Assembly (NCBI RefSeq): GCF_017876405.1
Contig: NZ_JAGINW010000001.1
Span: 6,337,203-6,401,202 of the forward strand
Reading direction: 5' to 3'
Source: Kibdelosporangium banguiense
GTDB taxonomy: Bacteria > Actinomycetota > Actinomycetes > Mycobacteriales > Pseudonocardiaceae
Length of the DNA stretch: 64,000 nucleotides
Positions 34,199 to 41,904 of this stretch are shown one piece after another. The notes under the pieces were generated by a model. That model did no database searches. It had not been told where the DNA came from and saw nothing but the letters and a program-made list of their open reading frames with translations. How positions within the stretch are numbered: the stretch's first letter is position 1; every line of letters starts with the position of its first letter. A program made the position numbers and the translations under genes.

Positions 34199-36004
34199 AT
34201 GCAGCACGACCGTCCCGGCAGTCGGCCTGAGGAGGCCGACGACCACAGCGCCGATGAAGGCGCGGGCCGTGAGACTAGTCAGTCCGCGCAGATCCGATTC
34301 CTCGAAGAGGAAATCGCACTGCTGCGCCGCAAGTTGACGGAATCGCCTCGCCATGTGCGCCTGCTCGAGCAGAGGCTTGCCGAAGCTTCTGAACGAGTGG
34401 GTCAGCTCACCGAGCGGAACACCAAACTGGTGGACACGCTGCGCGAGGCCCGAAGCCAGTTGCTGGCGTTGCGGGAGGAGGTGGATCGGCTAGCGCAGCC
34501 GCCCAGCGGCTATGGCGTGTATCTCGCCGGTCATGAGGACGGCACGGTGGACGTGTTCACCGCGGGCCGTCGGATGCGGGTGGCGGTATCGCCCGCCGTC
34601 GAGGTGGACACGCTCAAGCGCGGCCAATCGGTGCGTCTCAACGAGGCGCTGACCGTTGTGGAGGGCGGCACGTTCGAGCAGACCGGTGAGGTCTGCACGT
34701 TGCGTGAACTGCTTGCCGCCGGTTCCGATGGTGCTTCACTGCGAGCACTTGTGGTCGGACATGCCGACGAGGAAAGGGTGGTGTGGCTGGCCGATCCGCT
34801 GGCTGATTCGCCACTCAAACCAGGGGACTCGCTCCTGGTCGACACCAAGTCCGGGTACGCGTACGAACGCGTGCCGAAGGCGGAGGTCGAGGATCTCGTG
34901 CTGGAGGAGGTGCCCGACGTCGACTACGCCGACATCGGCGGCCTGTTCCGGCAGATCGAGCAGATCCGCGACGCGGTGGAACTGCCGTTCCTGCACTCCG
35001 ACCTGTACCGGGAATACGAGTTGCGGCCGCCCAAGGGCGTCCTGCTCTACGGCCCTCCGGGCTGCGGCAAGACGCTGATCGCCAAGGCCGTGGCCAACTC
35101 GCTGGCCAAGAAGGTCGCCGCCGCGCGCGGTGACGGCGACGGCCAGGCGAAGTCGTACTTCCTCAACATCAAGGGTCCCGAGCTGCTCAACAAGTTCGTG
35201 GGCGAGACCGAGCGGCACATCCGGCTGATCTTCCAGCGGGCCAGGGAGAAGGCCTCCGAGGGCACCCCGGTGATCGTGTTCTTCGACGAGATGGACTCGA
35301 TCTTCCGCACCCGCGGCAGCGGTGTGTCCTCGGATGTGGAGACGACGATCGTTCCGCAGCTGCTGAGCGAGATCGACGGCGTCGAAGGCCTCGAGAACGT
35401 GATCGTGATCGGCGCGTCCAACCGTGAGGACATGATCGACCCCGCGATCCTCCGGCCGGGCCGGTTGGACGTGAAGATCAAGATCGAACGGCCGGACGCC
35501 GAGGCGGCGCAGGACATCTTCTCCAAGTACCTGACCCGCACGCTGCCGATCCACGCCGACGACCTCGCCGAGTTCAACGGGGACACCAAGGCGTGCATCG
35601 ACGCGATGATCCAGCACACCGTCGAGCGGATGTACGAGGAGAGCGAGGACAACAGGTTCCTCGAGGTCACGTACGCCAACGGTGACAAGGAAGTCCTGTA
35701 CTTCCGCGACTTCAACTCCGGCGCGATGATCCAGAACATCGTCGACCGGGCCAAGAAGGCCGCGATCAAGTCGGTCCTGGAGACCAAACAGCCGGGTCTG
35801 CGCGTGCAGCACCTGCTGGACGCGATCGTGGACGAGTTCGCGGAGAACGAGGACCTGCCCAACACCACCAACCCCGACGACTGGGCCCGGATCTCCGGCA
35901 AGAAGGGCGAGCGGATCGTCTACATCCGCACGCTCGTCACCGGCAAGAACCAGGAATCCGGCCGGGCGATCGACACTGCCAGCAACACCGGTCAGTACCT
36001 GTAG
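34199..36004 (+). CDS. arc: Proteasomal AAA ATPase (ARC/Mpa)
   Basis: A 601-residue hexameric unfoldase that recognises pupylated proteins and feeds them to the 20S proteasome. A coiled coil (about 30-95, which binds Pup) is followed by two OB-like domains (about 97-245) and an AAA module with Walker A GPPGCGKT (Lys291), Walker B FFDEMDSIF (Asp363, Glu364) and the SRH near SNREDMIDPAILRPGR. The C-terminus GQYL is the gate-opening tail. ATG 34199 has GGGAGGAGG 8 nt upstream. Confidence 0.98.
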   Translation: MQHDRPGSRPEEADDHSADEGAGRETSQSAQIRFLEEEIALLRRKLTESPRHVRLLEQRLAEASERVGQLTERNTKLVDTLREARSQLLALREEVDRLAQPPSGYGVYLAGHEDGTVDVFTAGRRMRVAVSPAVEVDTLKRGQSVRLNEALTVVEGGTFEQTGEVCTLRELLAAGSDGASLRALVVGHADEERVVWLADPLADSPLKPGDSLLVDTKSGYAYERVPKAEVEDLVLEEVPDVDYADIGGLFRQIEQIRDAVELPFLHSDLYREYELRPPKGVLLYGPPGCGKTLIAKAVANSLAKKVAAARGDGDGQAKSYFLNIKGPELLNKFVGETERHIRLIFQRAREKASEGTPVIVFFDEMDSIFRTRGSGVSSDVETTIVPQLLSEIDGVEGLENVIVIGASNREDMIDPAILRPGRLDVKIKIERPDAEAAQDIFSKYLTRTLPIHADDLAEFNGDTKACIDAMIQHTVERMYEESEDNRFLEVTYANGDKEVLYFRDFNSGAMIQNIVDRAKKAAIKSVLETKQPGLRVQHLLDAIVDEFAENEDLPNTTNPDDWARISGKKGERIVYIRTLVTGKNQESGRAIDTASNTGQYL

Positions 36005-36012
36005 AACGCACG

Positions 36013-36051
36013 AATCGGCGCCTCGGGCAGCTTGTGCCCGGGGCGCCGATT
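36013..36051 (+). terminator. Intrinsic terminator of arc
   Basis: AATCGGCGCCTCGGGCA (36013-36029) pairs with TGCCCGGGGCGCCGATT (36035-36051), a 17-bp stem with one G-U and a 5-nt loop, 9 bp after the arc stop. The next promoter (TACTTT) begins at its last base. Confidence 0.88.
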
Positions 36052-36056
36052 ACTTT
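36051..36056 (+). promoter_or_regulatory. -10 hexamer TACTTT for the aldo/keto reductase gene
   Basis: TACTTT is 6 nt before ATG 36063 and abuts the arc terminator. Confidence 0.4.
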
Positions 36057-36062
36057 GTCCAC

Positions 36063-36968
36063 ATGCGTATCGCTCTCGGCATGGCAGCCCTCGGCAGGCC
36101 CGCGTACATCAATCTGGGCCGGGACACGGCTTTGCCGGCCGACCGGACGCCCGAGGCGATGCGGGCGGCCAGTTTCGAGGTCCTGGACGCCGCGTACGCG
36201 GCCGGAATCCGCTGGGTCGATGCAGCGAGGTCATATGGCCGTGCCGAGGAATTCGTGGCGGCCTGGCTCGCCGATCGCGGCCACACCGGCGTGACGGTGT
36301 CCAGCAAGTGGGGTTACGAGTACACAGCGGACTGGCGGCCGGACGCCGAAGTGCACGAAATCAAGCAACATTCGCTCGCCAGATTCGACCAACAGTGGGC
36401 CGAGACCAAATCGTTGCTCGAAGTCGGCTTGTACCAAGTGCATTCCCTGACCGGTGACAGTCCGTTGTTCAACGACAAGGCTTTGCTGGGCCGAATGGCT
36501 GAAATCGGTGTGCCACTCGGTTTTTCCACTTCAGGGCCCGCCCAGGCCGACACAATCCGCCGCGCGTTCGATCTGGAGGTCAACGGAAGCCGCTTGTTCG
36601 GCTCCGTGCAGTCCACTTGGAACCTCCTCGAACAGTCGGCCGGTCCCGCCCTGGCCGAGGCCCACGCGGCCGGTGCCCGGGTGATGCTCAAGGAGGTCAT
36701 GGCCAACGGCCGGCTCGCGATGACCCCACCCGGCGTCGTCGCCGACGTCGCCCTGCGTCACGGCGTCGGCCCCGACGCGGTCGCCATCGCCGCCGCCCTC
36801 GCCCAGCCCTGGGCCGACCTCGTCCTCAGTGGAGCAGCCGGCGTCGCCCAGCTCTACGCCAACCTGATGCCGGTCGAACTGGACCCCACCGACGAGCAGT
36901 TGCTCACCGACCTGGCCGAGCCACCCCAGGACTACTGGACCCGCCGCTCAGCCCTCGCCTGGACATGA
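36063..36968 (+). CDS. Aldo/keto reductase
   Basis: A 301-residue TIM-barrel oxidoreductase. It has DAAYAAGIRWVDAARSYGRAEEF (catalytic Asp and Tyr), VSSKWGYEY (catalytic Lys), a His in YQVHSLT and a C-terminal NADPH-binding region near DAVAIAAALAQPWADLVLSG. Substrate unknown. It sits between arc and dop, where M. tuberculosis carries other genes, so it is probably an accessory insertion in the proteasome region. Confidence 0.93.
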   Translation: MRIALGMAALGRPAYINLGRDTALPADRTPEAMRAASFEVLDAAYAAGIRWVDAARSYGRAEEFVAAWLADRGHTGVTVSSKWGYEYTADWRPDAEVHEIKQHSLARFDQQWAETKSLLEVGLYQVHSLTGDSPLFNDKALLGRMAEIGVPLGFSTSGPAQADTIRRAFDLEVNGSRLFGSVQSTWNLLEQSAGPALAEAHAAGARVMLKEVMANGRLAMTPPGVVADVALRHGVGPDAVAIAAALAQPWADLVLSGAAGVAQLYANLMPVELDPTDEQLLTDLAEPPQDYWTRRSALAWT

Positions 36969-37134
36969 GATGGCGGTTGACAGGACTCGCCGTAGCCGGC
37001 GATACCGGTCATCCGCACGACCTCGGCGAGCCGCTCCACCACGAACGCGTTCAACGACTGCCGATTGCCTCGGCGCCTTCGGCCAGGGCGAGATAGACCT
37101 CGTCGGGCACGTCTCGCAGGTTCATGCGTTTCAC
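36932..37134 (-). pseudogene. Frameshifted FitA/VapB-type antitoxin remnant
   Basis: Read on the minus strand from GTG 37134 the sequence gives MKRMNLRDVPDEVYLALAEG then AEAIGSR and a stop. In the neighbouring frame it continues QSLNAFVVERLAEVVRMTG. Joined by a one-base shift these make a classic FitA-type ribbon-helix-helix antitoxin (RDVPDEVYLALAEGA, QSLNAFVVERLAEV). No PIN-domain toxin lies downstream; that space is occupied by the aldo/keto reductase end. I read it as a decayed orphan antitoxin. Confidence 0.65.
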
Positions 37135-37232
37135 GAGGCCAATATGGCACCCGTCCGGGGATCGGTCGCGGGGTGCGCTAGGTTGATCACCATCTGAGGG
37201 CGAATCCTGATCTGACAAGGGGAATACCCGCT

Positions 37233-37910
37233 TTGCGTCGTGTGCACGTGCTTGCCGGCGTGGGTACCGCGCTGCTGCTTGCGGGCTGCTCGGGCCGGCC
37301 GAACGACCTTGTGGACAACCGGTACTACCAGGATTCGGCGGCGACGCCTTCCTCCTCGGCCGCGCCTGTGCGACAGCAACAGGAGCCGCCGAGTCCGGTG
37401 GCCGCTCCGGCCACGACCACTCAGCGCAAGAAGCTGGAGCTGGATCGGTTCGCGCTGACGTCCGCCGATCTCTCGGAGGAAGGTGTCCAACCGACGGGCA
37501 CGGCTCGGACCGTGTTGAAGAAACTGTCCGACTGTGAGGTGCCGCTCGGCGCCGCGAAGTCCGCGTTGCAGAGTTCGTGGGCGTATCCGACCGGTTCGAC
37601 GGTCCGGCATTACGTGGCGGAGTACGACGGTGATGCCAGCCAGGTCGTGGCCGATATCCGGGATCGGCTGACCTGTGGCAAGTACCGGGCCGACAATGTC
37701 GAAGTGAAGCTCTCCACGCCTGTCGCGGATGGAAACGGCCAGGTCAGCTGGTGTGCGACGAGCAGTCGCCAGTCCAGCTGCACGGTGATCGGCTCGGCCG
37801 GTCCGGTGCTCAGCGTTCTGGTTGTCACGGCCGCCACCGAGAACAAGGCGAAACCCGCGGTGACACGAATCGCACCACTCGCTGCAACGGCCCTCACACG
37901 CAACTCCTAG
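37233..37910 (+). CDS. Putative lipoprotein upstream of dop
   Basis: A 225-residue protein with a signal peptide and lipobox LLLAGC (Cys18), a Pro/Gln/Ser-rich linker, then an exported domain with cysteines near SDCEVPLG, RLTCGKY, VSWCATS and QSSCTVIG, probably two disulfides. It occupies the slot that lipoprotein genes take beside the mycobacterial proteasome genes, but I recognise no domain. The start is TTG with AAGGGGAA upstream. Its stop codon TAG forms the first bases of the dop -10 hexamer. Confidence 0.75.
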   Translation: MRRVHVLAGVGTALLLAGCSGRPNDLVDNRYYQDSAATPSSSAAPVRQQQEPPSPVAAPATTTQRKKLELDRFALTSADLSEEGVQPTGTARTVLKKLSDCEVPLGAAKSALQSSWAYPTGSTVRHYVAEYDGDASQVVADIRDRLTCGKYRADNVEVKLSTPVADGNGQVSWCATSSRQSSCTVIGSAGPVLSVLVVTAATENKAKPAVTRIAPLAATALTRNS

Positions 37911-37913
37911 GCT
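37908..37913 (+). promoter_or_regulatory. -10 hexamer TAGGCT for dop
   Basis: TAGGCT is 6 nt before ATG 37920 and its TAG is the upstream gene's stop codon. Confidence 0.5.
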
Positions 37914-37919
37914 TGTCCC

Positions 37920-39428
37920 ATGCGGCGGATCATGGGAACTGAAGTGGAGTACGGCATCGCCGTGCCCGGCGATGCAACTGCCAACCCCGTACTGACTTCG
38001 ACCCAGGTCGTGCTGGCCTACGCGGCGGCCGCGGACATCCCCCGGGCCCGTCGGGCGCGCTGGGACTACGAGGTCGAGTCGCCGCTGCGTGACGCGCGCG
38101 GGTTCGACCTCGGCGCGCCGAGCATGGCGCCGTCCGACCCTGACGTGGAGGACCTTGGCGCGGCCAACGTCATCCTCACCAACGGCGCGCGGCTGTATGT
38201 CGACCATGCGCATCCCGAATACTCGGCGCCGGAAGTCACCAACGCGCGTGACGCGGTGATCTGGGACAAGGCCGGGGAGCGGGTGATGGAGGAGGCGGCT
38301 CTCAAGGCCGCGACCGTCCCCGGCCAGCCACGGCTGCAGCTGTACAAGAACAACGTCGATGGCAAGGGCGCGAGCTACGGCACGCACGAGAACTACCTGA
38401 TGAGCCGCAGCACGCCGTTCACCTCGGTGATCTCCGGCCTCACCCCGTTCTTCGTGTCGCGCCAGGTGATCTGCGGTTCCGGCCGGGTCGGCATCGGTGT
38501 GGCCGGCGAGGAGGCCGGGTTCCAGCTCTCCCAGCGCTCGGACTACATCGAGGTCGAGGTCGGCCTGGAGACCACGCTCAAGCGCGGCATCATCAACACC
38601 CGCGACGAGCCGCACGCCGACGCCGACAAATACCGCCGGCTGCACGTCATCATCGGCGACGCGAACCTCGCCGAGTACTCGACGTACCTCAAGCTCGGCA
38701 CCGCCGCCCTGGTCATCGACATGATCGAGTCCGGGGTCCGGTTCGACCACCTCAAGCTGGCCGACCCGGTCCGCGCGGTGCACAACATCAGCCACGACCC
38801 GACGCTCAAGACCACCGTGGAGCTGTCCAACGGGCGCAAGTTCACCGGCCTGGACATCCAGAACGCCTACATGGAGATGGCCGCAGCGCACGTCGAGAAG
38901 ACCGACCAGGACTCGGTGTCCCGGCACGTGCTGCAGACCTGGGCCGAGGTGCTGGACGCGCTGCGCCGCGACCCGGCCGAGTGCGCCGACCGGCTGGACT
39001 GGCCGGCCAAGCTGCGGCTGATGGAGGGCTTCCGGGCCCGCGACAACCTGCAGTGGTCCTCGCCGCGGCTGTCGCTGATCGACCTGCAGTACTCCGACGT
39101 CCGGCTGGACAAGGGCCTTTACAACCGCCTGGTGGCCCGTGGGTCGATGAAACGGCTGGTGACCGAGGACGAGGTCCAGGCGGCCATCACCGAGCCTCCC
39201 AGCGACACCAGGGCCTATTTCCGGGGCCGCTGCCTGGAGCGCTACCCGAACTCGATCGCGGCCGCCTCGTGGGATTCGGTGATCTTCGATCTGGGCCGTG
39301 AATCGCTGGTGCGCATCCCCACCCTCGAGCCTCTTCGAGGGACAAAAGCGCACGTCGGGGCCCTGTTGGAGGCCGCGAACACCGCCGAGGAACTGGTCGA
39401 CGCGCTCACCGGCGCACCCCGCGGCTGA
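37920..39428 (+). CDS. dop: Deamidase/depupylase of Pup (Dop)
   Basis: A 502-residue glutamine-synthetase-like enzyme. Dop deamidates C-terminal Gln of Pup where present and removes Pup from substrates. It shows RIMGTEVEYGIAVPG, the metal and ATP residues of the carboxylate-amine ligase fold, a long insertion (about 38-80, the Dop loop absent from PafA) and Asp95 in LYVDHAHPEYSAPE. Pup encoded just downstream already ends in Glu, so only depupylation should be required here. Confidence 0.97.
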   Translation: MRRIMGTEVEYGIAVPGDATANPVLTSTQVVLAYAAAADIPRARRARWDYEVESPLRDARGFDLGAPSMAPSDPDVEDLGAANVILTNGARLYVDHAHPEYSAPEVTNARDAVIWDKAGERVMEEAALKAATVPGQPRLQLYKNNVDGKGASYGTHENYLMSRSTPFTSVISGLTPFFVSRQVICGSGRVGIGVAGEEAGFQLSQRSDYIEVEVGLETTLKRGIINTRDEPHADADKYRRLHVIIGDANLAEYSTYLKLGTAALVIDMIESGVRFDHLKLADPVRAVHNISHDPTLKTTVELSNGRKFTGLDIQNAYMEMAAAHVEKTDQDSVSRHVLQTWAEVLDALRRDPAECADRLDWPAKLRLMEGFRARDNLQWSSPRLSLIDLQYSDVRLDKGLYNRLVARGSMKRLVTEDEVQAAITEPPSDTRAYFRGRCLERYPNSIAAASWDSVIFDLGRESLVRIPTLEPLRGTKAHVGALLEAANTAEELVDALTGAPRG

Positions 39429-39456
39429 GTTCACTGGCTGCGAAACACCAGTGAAC
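39429..39456 (+). terminator. Stem-loop directly after dop
   Basis: GTTCACTGG (39429-39437) and CCAGTGAAC (39448-39456) form a perfect 9-bp stem with a 10-nt loop beginning at the base after the dop stop codon. It may attenuate transcription between dop and pup. Confidence 0.55.
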
Positions 39457-39522
39457 CTGTGGGACACATGTCGGTCCCGCTGGGTAATGTTCATGTAGGC
39501 CAGCGAATAACCGGGAGGCCCG

Positions 39523-39717
39523 ATGTCCCAGGAAAAGGTCCAGCGCCAGGGTGGCGGCGACGGCGACGAGGAAGTCGACGGCGGCGCGCCGGCCGGTCAG
39601 GAACGCAGGGAGAAGCTCGGCGAGGACGTGGACACGATCCTCGACGAGATCGACGACGTGCTTGAGGAGAACGCCGAGGACTTCGTGCGCGCCTACGTGC
39701 AAAAGGGCGGCGAGTAA
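39523..39717 (+). CDS. pup: Prokaryotic ubiquitin-like protein Pup
   Basis: A 64-residue disordered modifier attached to substrate lysines by PafA. It is rich in Asp, Glu and Gly, has the Mpa-binding helix region ILDEIDDVLEENAEDFVRAY, here one residue set longer than a typical core, and ends KGGE. Glu at the end allows direct ligation without deamidation. GGGAGG precedes the ATG. prcB starts 41 bp downstream. Confidence 0.97.
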   Translation: MSQEKVQRQGGGDGDEEVDGGAPAGQERREKLGEDVDTILDEIDDVLEENAEDFVRAYVQKGGE

Positions 39718-39758
39718 GTCTCCGGTTGCTCGACTGGAACCACAGACGAAAGCAGGGC

Positions 39759-40616
39759 ATGGACCACACCTTCTCCCGCCTTGGGGCGGGCGCCGGGCTA
39801 CCGGCTGCCTATCTCTCGGCCGCGTCATCGTCCTTCACCGATTTCCTGCGCTCGCAGGCGCCCGAACTGCTCCCGGGCGCAGGCGGCGTGGGAGCGAACC
39901 CGTCCCCCCAGGTCGTGTCGGAGATCCCGCACGGCACGACGATCGTGGCGATCACGTTCGCCGGCGGGGTGCTGCTCGCCGGGGACCGCAGGGCGACCGC
40001 GGGCAACCTGATCGCCCAGCGGGACATGGAGAAGGTGTTCGTCACCGACGACTACTCGGCGGTGGGCATAGCCGGGACCGCGGGTCTCGCGGTCGACCTC
40101 GTCCGGCTGTACACCGTCGAGCTGGCGCACTACGAGAAGATCGAAGGTGTGCCGCTGTCGTTGGACGGTAAGGCCAACAAGCTCGCGTCGATGGTGCGCG
40201 GCAACCTCGACATGGCGATGGCAGGCCTCGCGGTCGTCCCGCTGTTCGTCGGTTACGACGTGGACGCGGCGAACCCCGGCGGCAGGATCGTCTCCTACGA
40301 CGTGGTCGGCGGCCGGTACGAGGAACGGGCCGGCTTCCACGCGGTCGGCTCGGGCTCGCTGTTCGCCAAGTCGGCGTTGAAGAAGCTCTACGACCCCGAG
40401 GGCGACCAGCAAGCGGCGGTGCGCGCGGCGGTCGAGGCGCTCTACGACGCGGCCGAGGACGACACGGCGACCGGCGGACCGGACGTCACGCGCCGGATCT
40501 ACCCGGTCATCATCACGATCAACGCGGCCGACGGTGCGGTCCGTCTGCCGGATTCGGTAACCGGCGAGGTGGCGGAAGCCGTTGTCGCCGACCGCGCGCA
40601 ACGGCCGCGTGGCTAA
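39759..40616 (+). CDS. prcB: 20S proteasome beta subunit
   Basis: A 285-residue precursor. The propeptide of 59 residues ends at PHG and is removed autocatalytically to expose catalytic Thr60 (TTIVAITFAGG). The active-site Asp/Lys pattern follows in GDRRATAG. The ATG at 39759 gives a propeptide of normal length; a TTG at 39726 would add 11 residues. It forms heptameric inner rings with PrcA. Confidence 0.97.
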   Translation: MDHTFSRLGAGAGLPAAYLSAASSSFTDFLRSQAPELLPGAGGVGANPSPQVVSEIPHGTTIVAITFAGGVLLAGDRRATAGNLIAQRDMEKVFVTDDYSAVGIAGTAGLAVDLVRLYTVELAHYEKIEGVPLSLDGKANKLASMVRGNLDMAMAGLAVVPLFVGYDVDAANPGGRIVSYDVVGGRYEERAGFHAVGSGSLFAKSALKKLYDPEGDQQAAVRAAVEALYDAAEDDTATGGPDVTRRIYPVIITINAADGAVRLPDSVTGEVAEAVVADRAQRPRG

Positions 40617-40652
40617 AGTGTCCAGTCCGCACAAGATCCAGGAGCCGCCGCA

Positions 40653-41423
40653 GTGAGTATGCCGCTGTTCGCCTCGCCCGAGCAGTTGATGCGCGAGAAG
40701 TCCGAGATCGCCAGGAAGGGCATCGCGAGGGGCCGCAGCGTCGTCGTGCTCAAGTACGCCGGCGGCGTGCTGTTCGTCGCCGAGATCCCGGCCAAGAGCA
40801 CACTTCGCAAGGTCTCGGAGCTGTACGACCGCATCGGCTTCGCCGCCGCGGGCCGCTACAGCGAGTTCGAGGGCCTGCGCCGCGGCGGGATCCGGCACGC
40901 CGAAGTCTGGGGCTACTCCTTCGACCGCCGTGACGTCTCCGGCCGTCAGCTCGCGAACGTGTACGCCCAGACGCTGAGCGGCATCTTCACCGAGCAGCTC
41001 AAGCCTTTCGAGGTCGAGCTCTGCGTCGCCGAGGTGGGCGCGACCGCCGAACAGGACCAGATGTTCCGCCTCACCTACGACGGCTCGATCGTCGACGAAC
41101 CCCGCTACATGGTCATGGGCGGCAACACGGACCCGATCACCACGGCACTGAAGGACACCTACAACGACGGCCTGGAGCTCCAGGACGCGATCGGCGTCGC
41201 AGTCCGCGCGCTGAGCAAGTCCGCCTCCAACGCAGCCGCCGCCAACAATGGCGGCGGGGCAGGCGCCCTGCTTGGGCAGGAAAACCTTGAGGTCGCGGTG
41301 CTGGACCGGACCCGCCCCCGCCGCGCTTTCCGCCGGATTTCCGGTGAGGCGCTGACCGCGTTGCTCCCGACCGCCGAGACTCCGCCGGCCGAGGAGGAAA
41401 CTCCCCCGGCAGGCGAGGGATAA
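40653..41423 (+). CDS. prcA: 20S proteasome alpha subunit
   Basis: A 256-residue alpha subunit forming the outer gating rings. It begins with MPLFASPEQLMREKSEIARK split after the gate segment, and has GRSVVVLKYAGGVLFVAE and YDGSIVDEPRYMVMGG. The C-terminal tail is Pro/Glu-rich. GTG 40653 has GGAGCCG upstream. A strong terminator follows. Confidence 0.97.
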   Translation: MSMPLFASPEQLMREKSEIARKGIARGRSVVVLKYAGGVLFVAEIPAKSTLRKVSELYDRIGFAAAGRYSEFEGLRRGGIRHAEVWGYSFDRRDVSGRQLANVYAQTLSGIFTEQLKPFEVELCVAEVGATAEQDQMFRLTYDGSIVDEPRYMVMGGNTDPITTALKDTYNDGLELQDAIGVAVRALSKSASNAAAANNGGGAGALLGQENLEVAVLDRTRPRRAFRRISGEALTALLPTAETPPAEEETPPAGEG

Positions 41424-41433
41424 GCCATATCGG

Positions 41434-41472
41434 ACCCGGCCCCGGCGCGAATCCGTGCCGGGGCCGGGTTTT
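41434..41472 (+). terminator. Intrinsic terminator of the pup-prcBA operon
   Basis: ACCCGGCCCCGGC (41434-41446) and its exact complement (41457-41469) form a 13-bp stem with a 10-nt loop and are followed by TTTT, one of the few T-runs in the window. It separates the proteasome operon from the caspase locus. Confidence 0.9.
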
Positions 41473-41482
41473 ATCCTATGCT
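41472..41482 (+). promoter_or_regulatory. Candidate promoter of the EACC1-caspase operon
   Basis: TATCCT (41472-41477) and TATGCT (41477-41482) are overlapping -10-like hexamers right after the prcA terminator and about 42 bp before the first start codon. No convincing -35 is visible, so this is tentative. Confidence 0.35.
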
Positions 41483-41523
41483 CGATGTGCGGAGACCGGG
41501 TCTGAACGCTCTTGAGGGGGAGT

Positions 41524-41904
41524 ATGCAATCGGCCAGGCTGGTACTTGACATTCCGGGTGCGGATGATCGGGAAACCGATCGTCTGACGACGTTGCTCGG
41601 GACGGATTTGCGTTCCCTTGGGCTGTTTTCGGTGCGGCGGGACACCAGTCCGGCGCCCGAGGACGCGAAATCGGCCGGCCAGCTGACGGAATTGGTCCTC
41701 ACCGGTGTGTTCTCGGCCGGCACGATAACTGCTGTCACGCGTGTCATCACCGCGTACATCAAGCGCACCAGCGCCCGGTCGGTCACCTGGCAGCAAGGTG
41801 ACAAGAAGATCGTGCTCACCGGTCTCTCCGCGGACGACCAGAAGGCTCTGGCCGAGGCGTTCGCCGAGAACGAGGCCAGGGACAATGGTGGCGCAACCGG
41901 CTGA
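41524..41904 (+). CDS. EACC1-like effector-associated protein
   Basis: A 126-residue protein with the layout of EACC1 (effector-associated constant component 1): an N-terminal beta-rich part (ARLVLDIPGADDRETDRL), a hydrophobic helix (LTELVLTGVFSAGTITAVTR), a basic stretch and a short final beta-helix unit (RSVTWQQGDKKIVLTGLSADD). EACC1 proteins accompany diverse effectors in predicted actinobacterial conflict systems; this assignment is from pattern memory. ATG 41524 has GAGGGGGA upstream. It overlaps the caspase-ATPase gene by 20 bp, which implies coupled synthesis and probably a complex. Confidence 0.7.
   Translation: MQSARLVLDIPGADDRETDRLTTLLGTDLRSLGLFSVRRDTSPAPEDAKSAGQLTELVLTGVFSAGTITAVTRVITAYIKRTSARSVTWQQGDKKIVLTGLSADDQKALAEAFAENEARDNGGATG

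Noticed and set aside
37131..39494. A 787-codon minus-strand frame over dop
   Set aside because: It is antisense to dop and has no domain or sensible start. The same reasoning applies to long antisense frames at 23130-25091, 39825-41885 and 41816-44860.
41741..41884. Upstream extension of the caspase-ATPase frame
   Set aside because: It overlaps the EACC1 gene, which has better coding bias and an SD. ATG 41885 starts just before the caspase fold.
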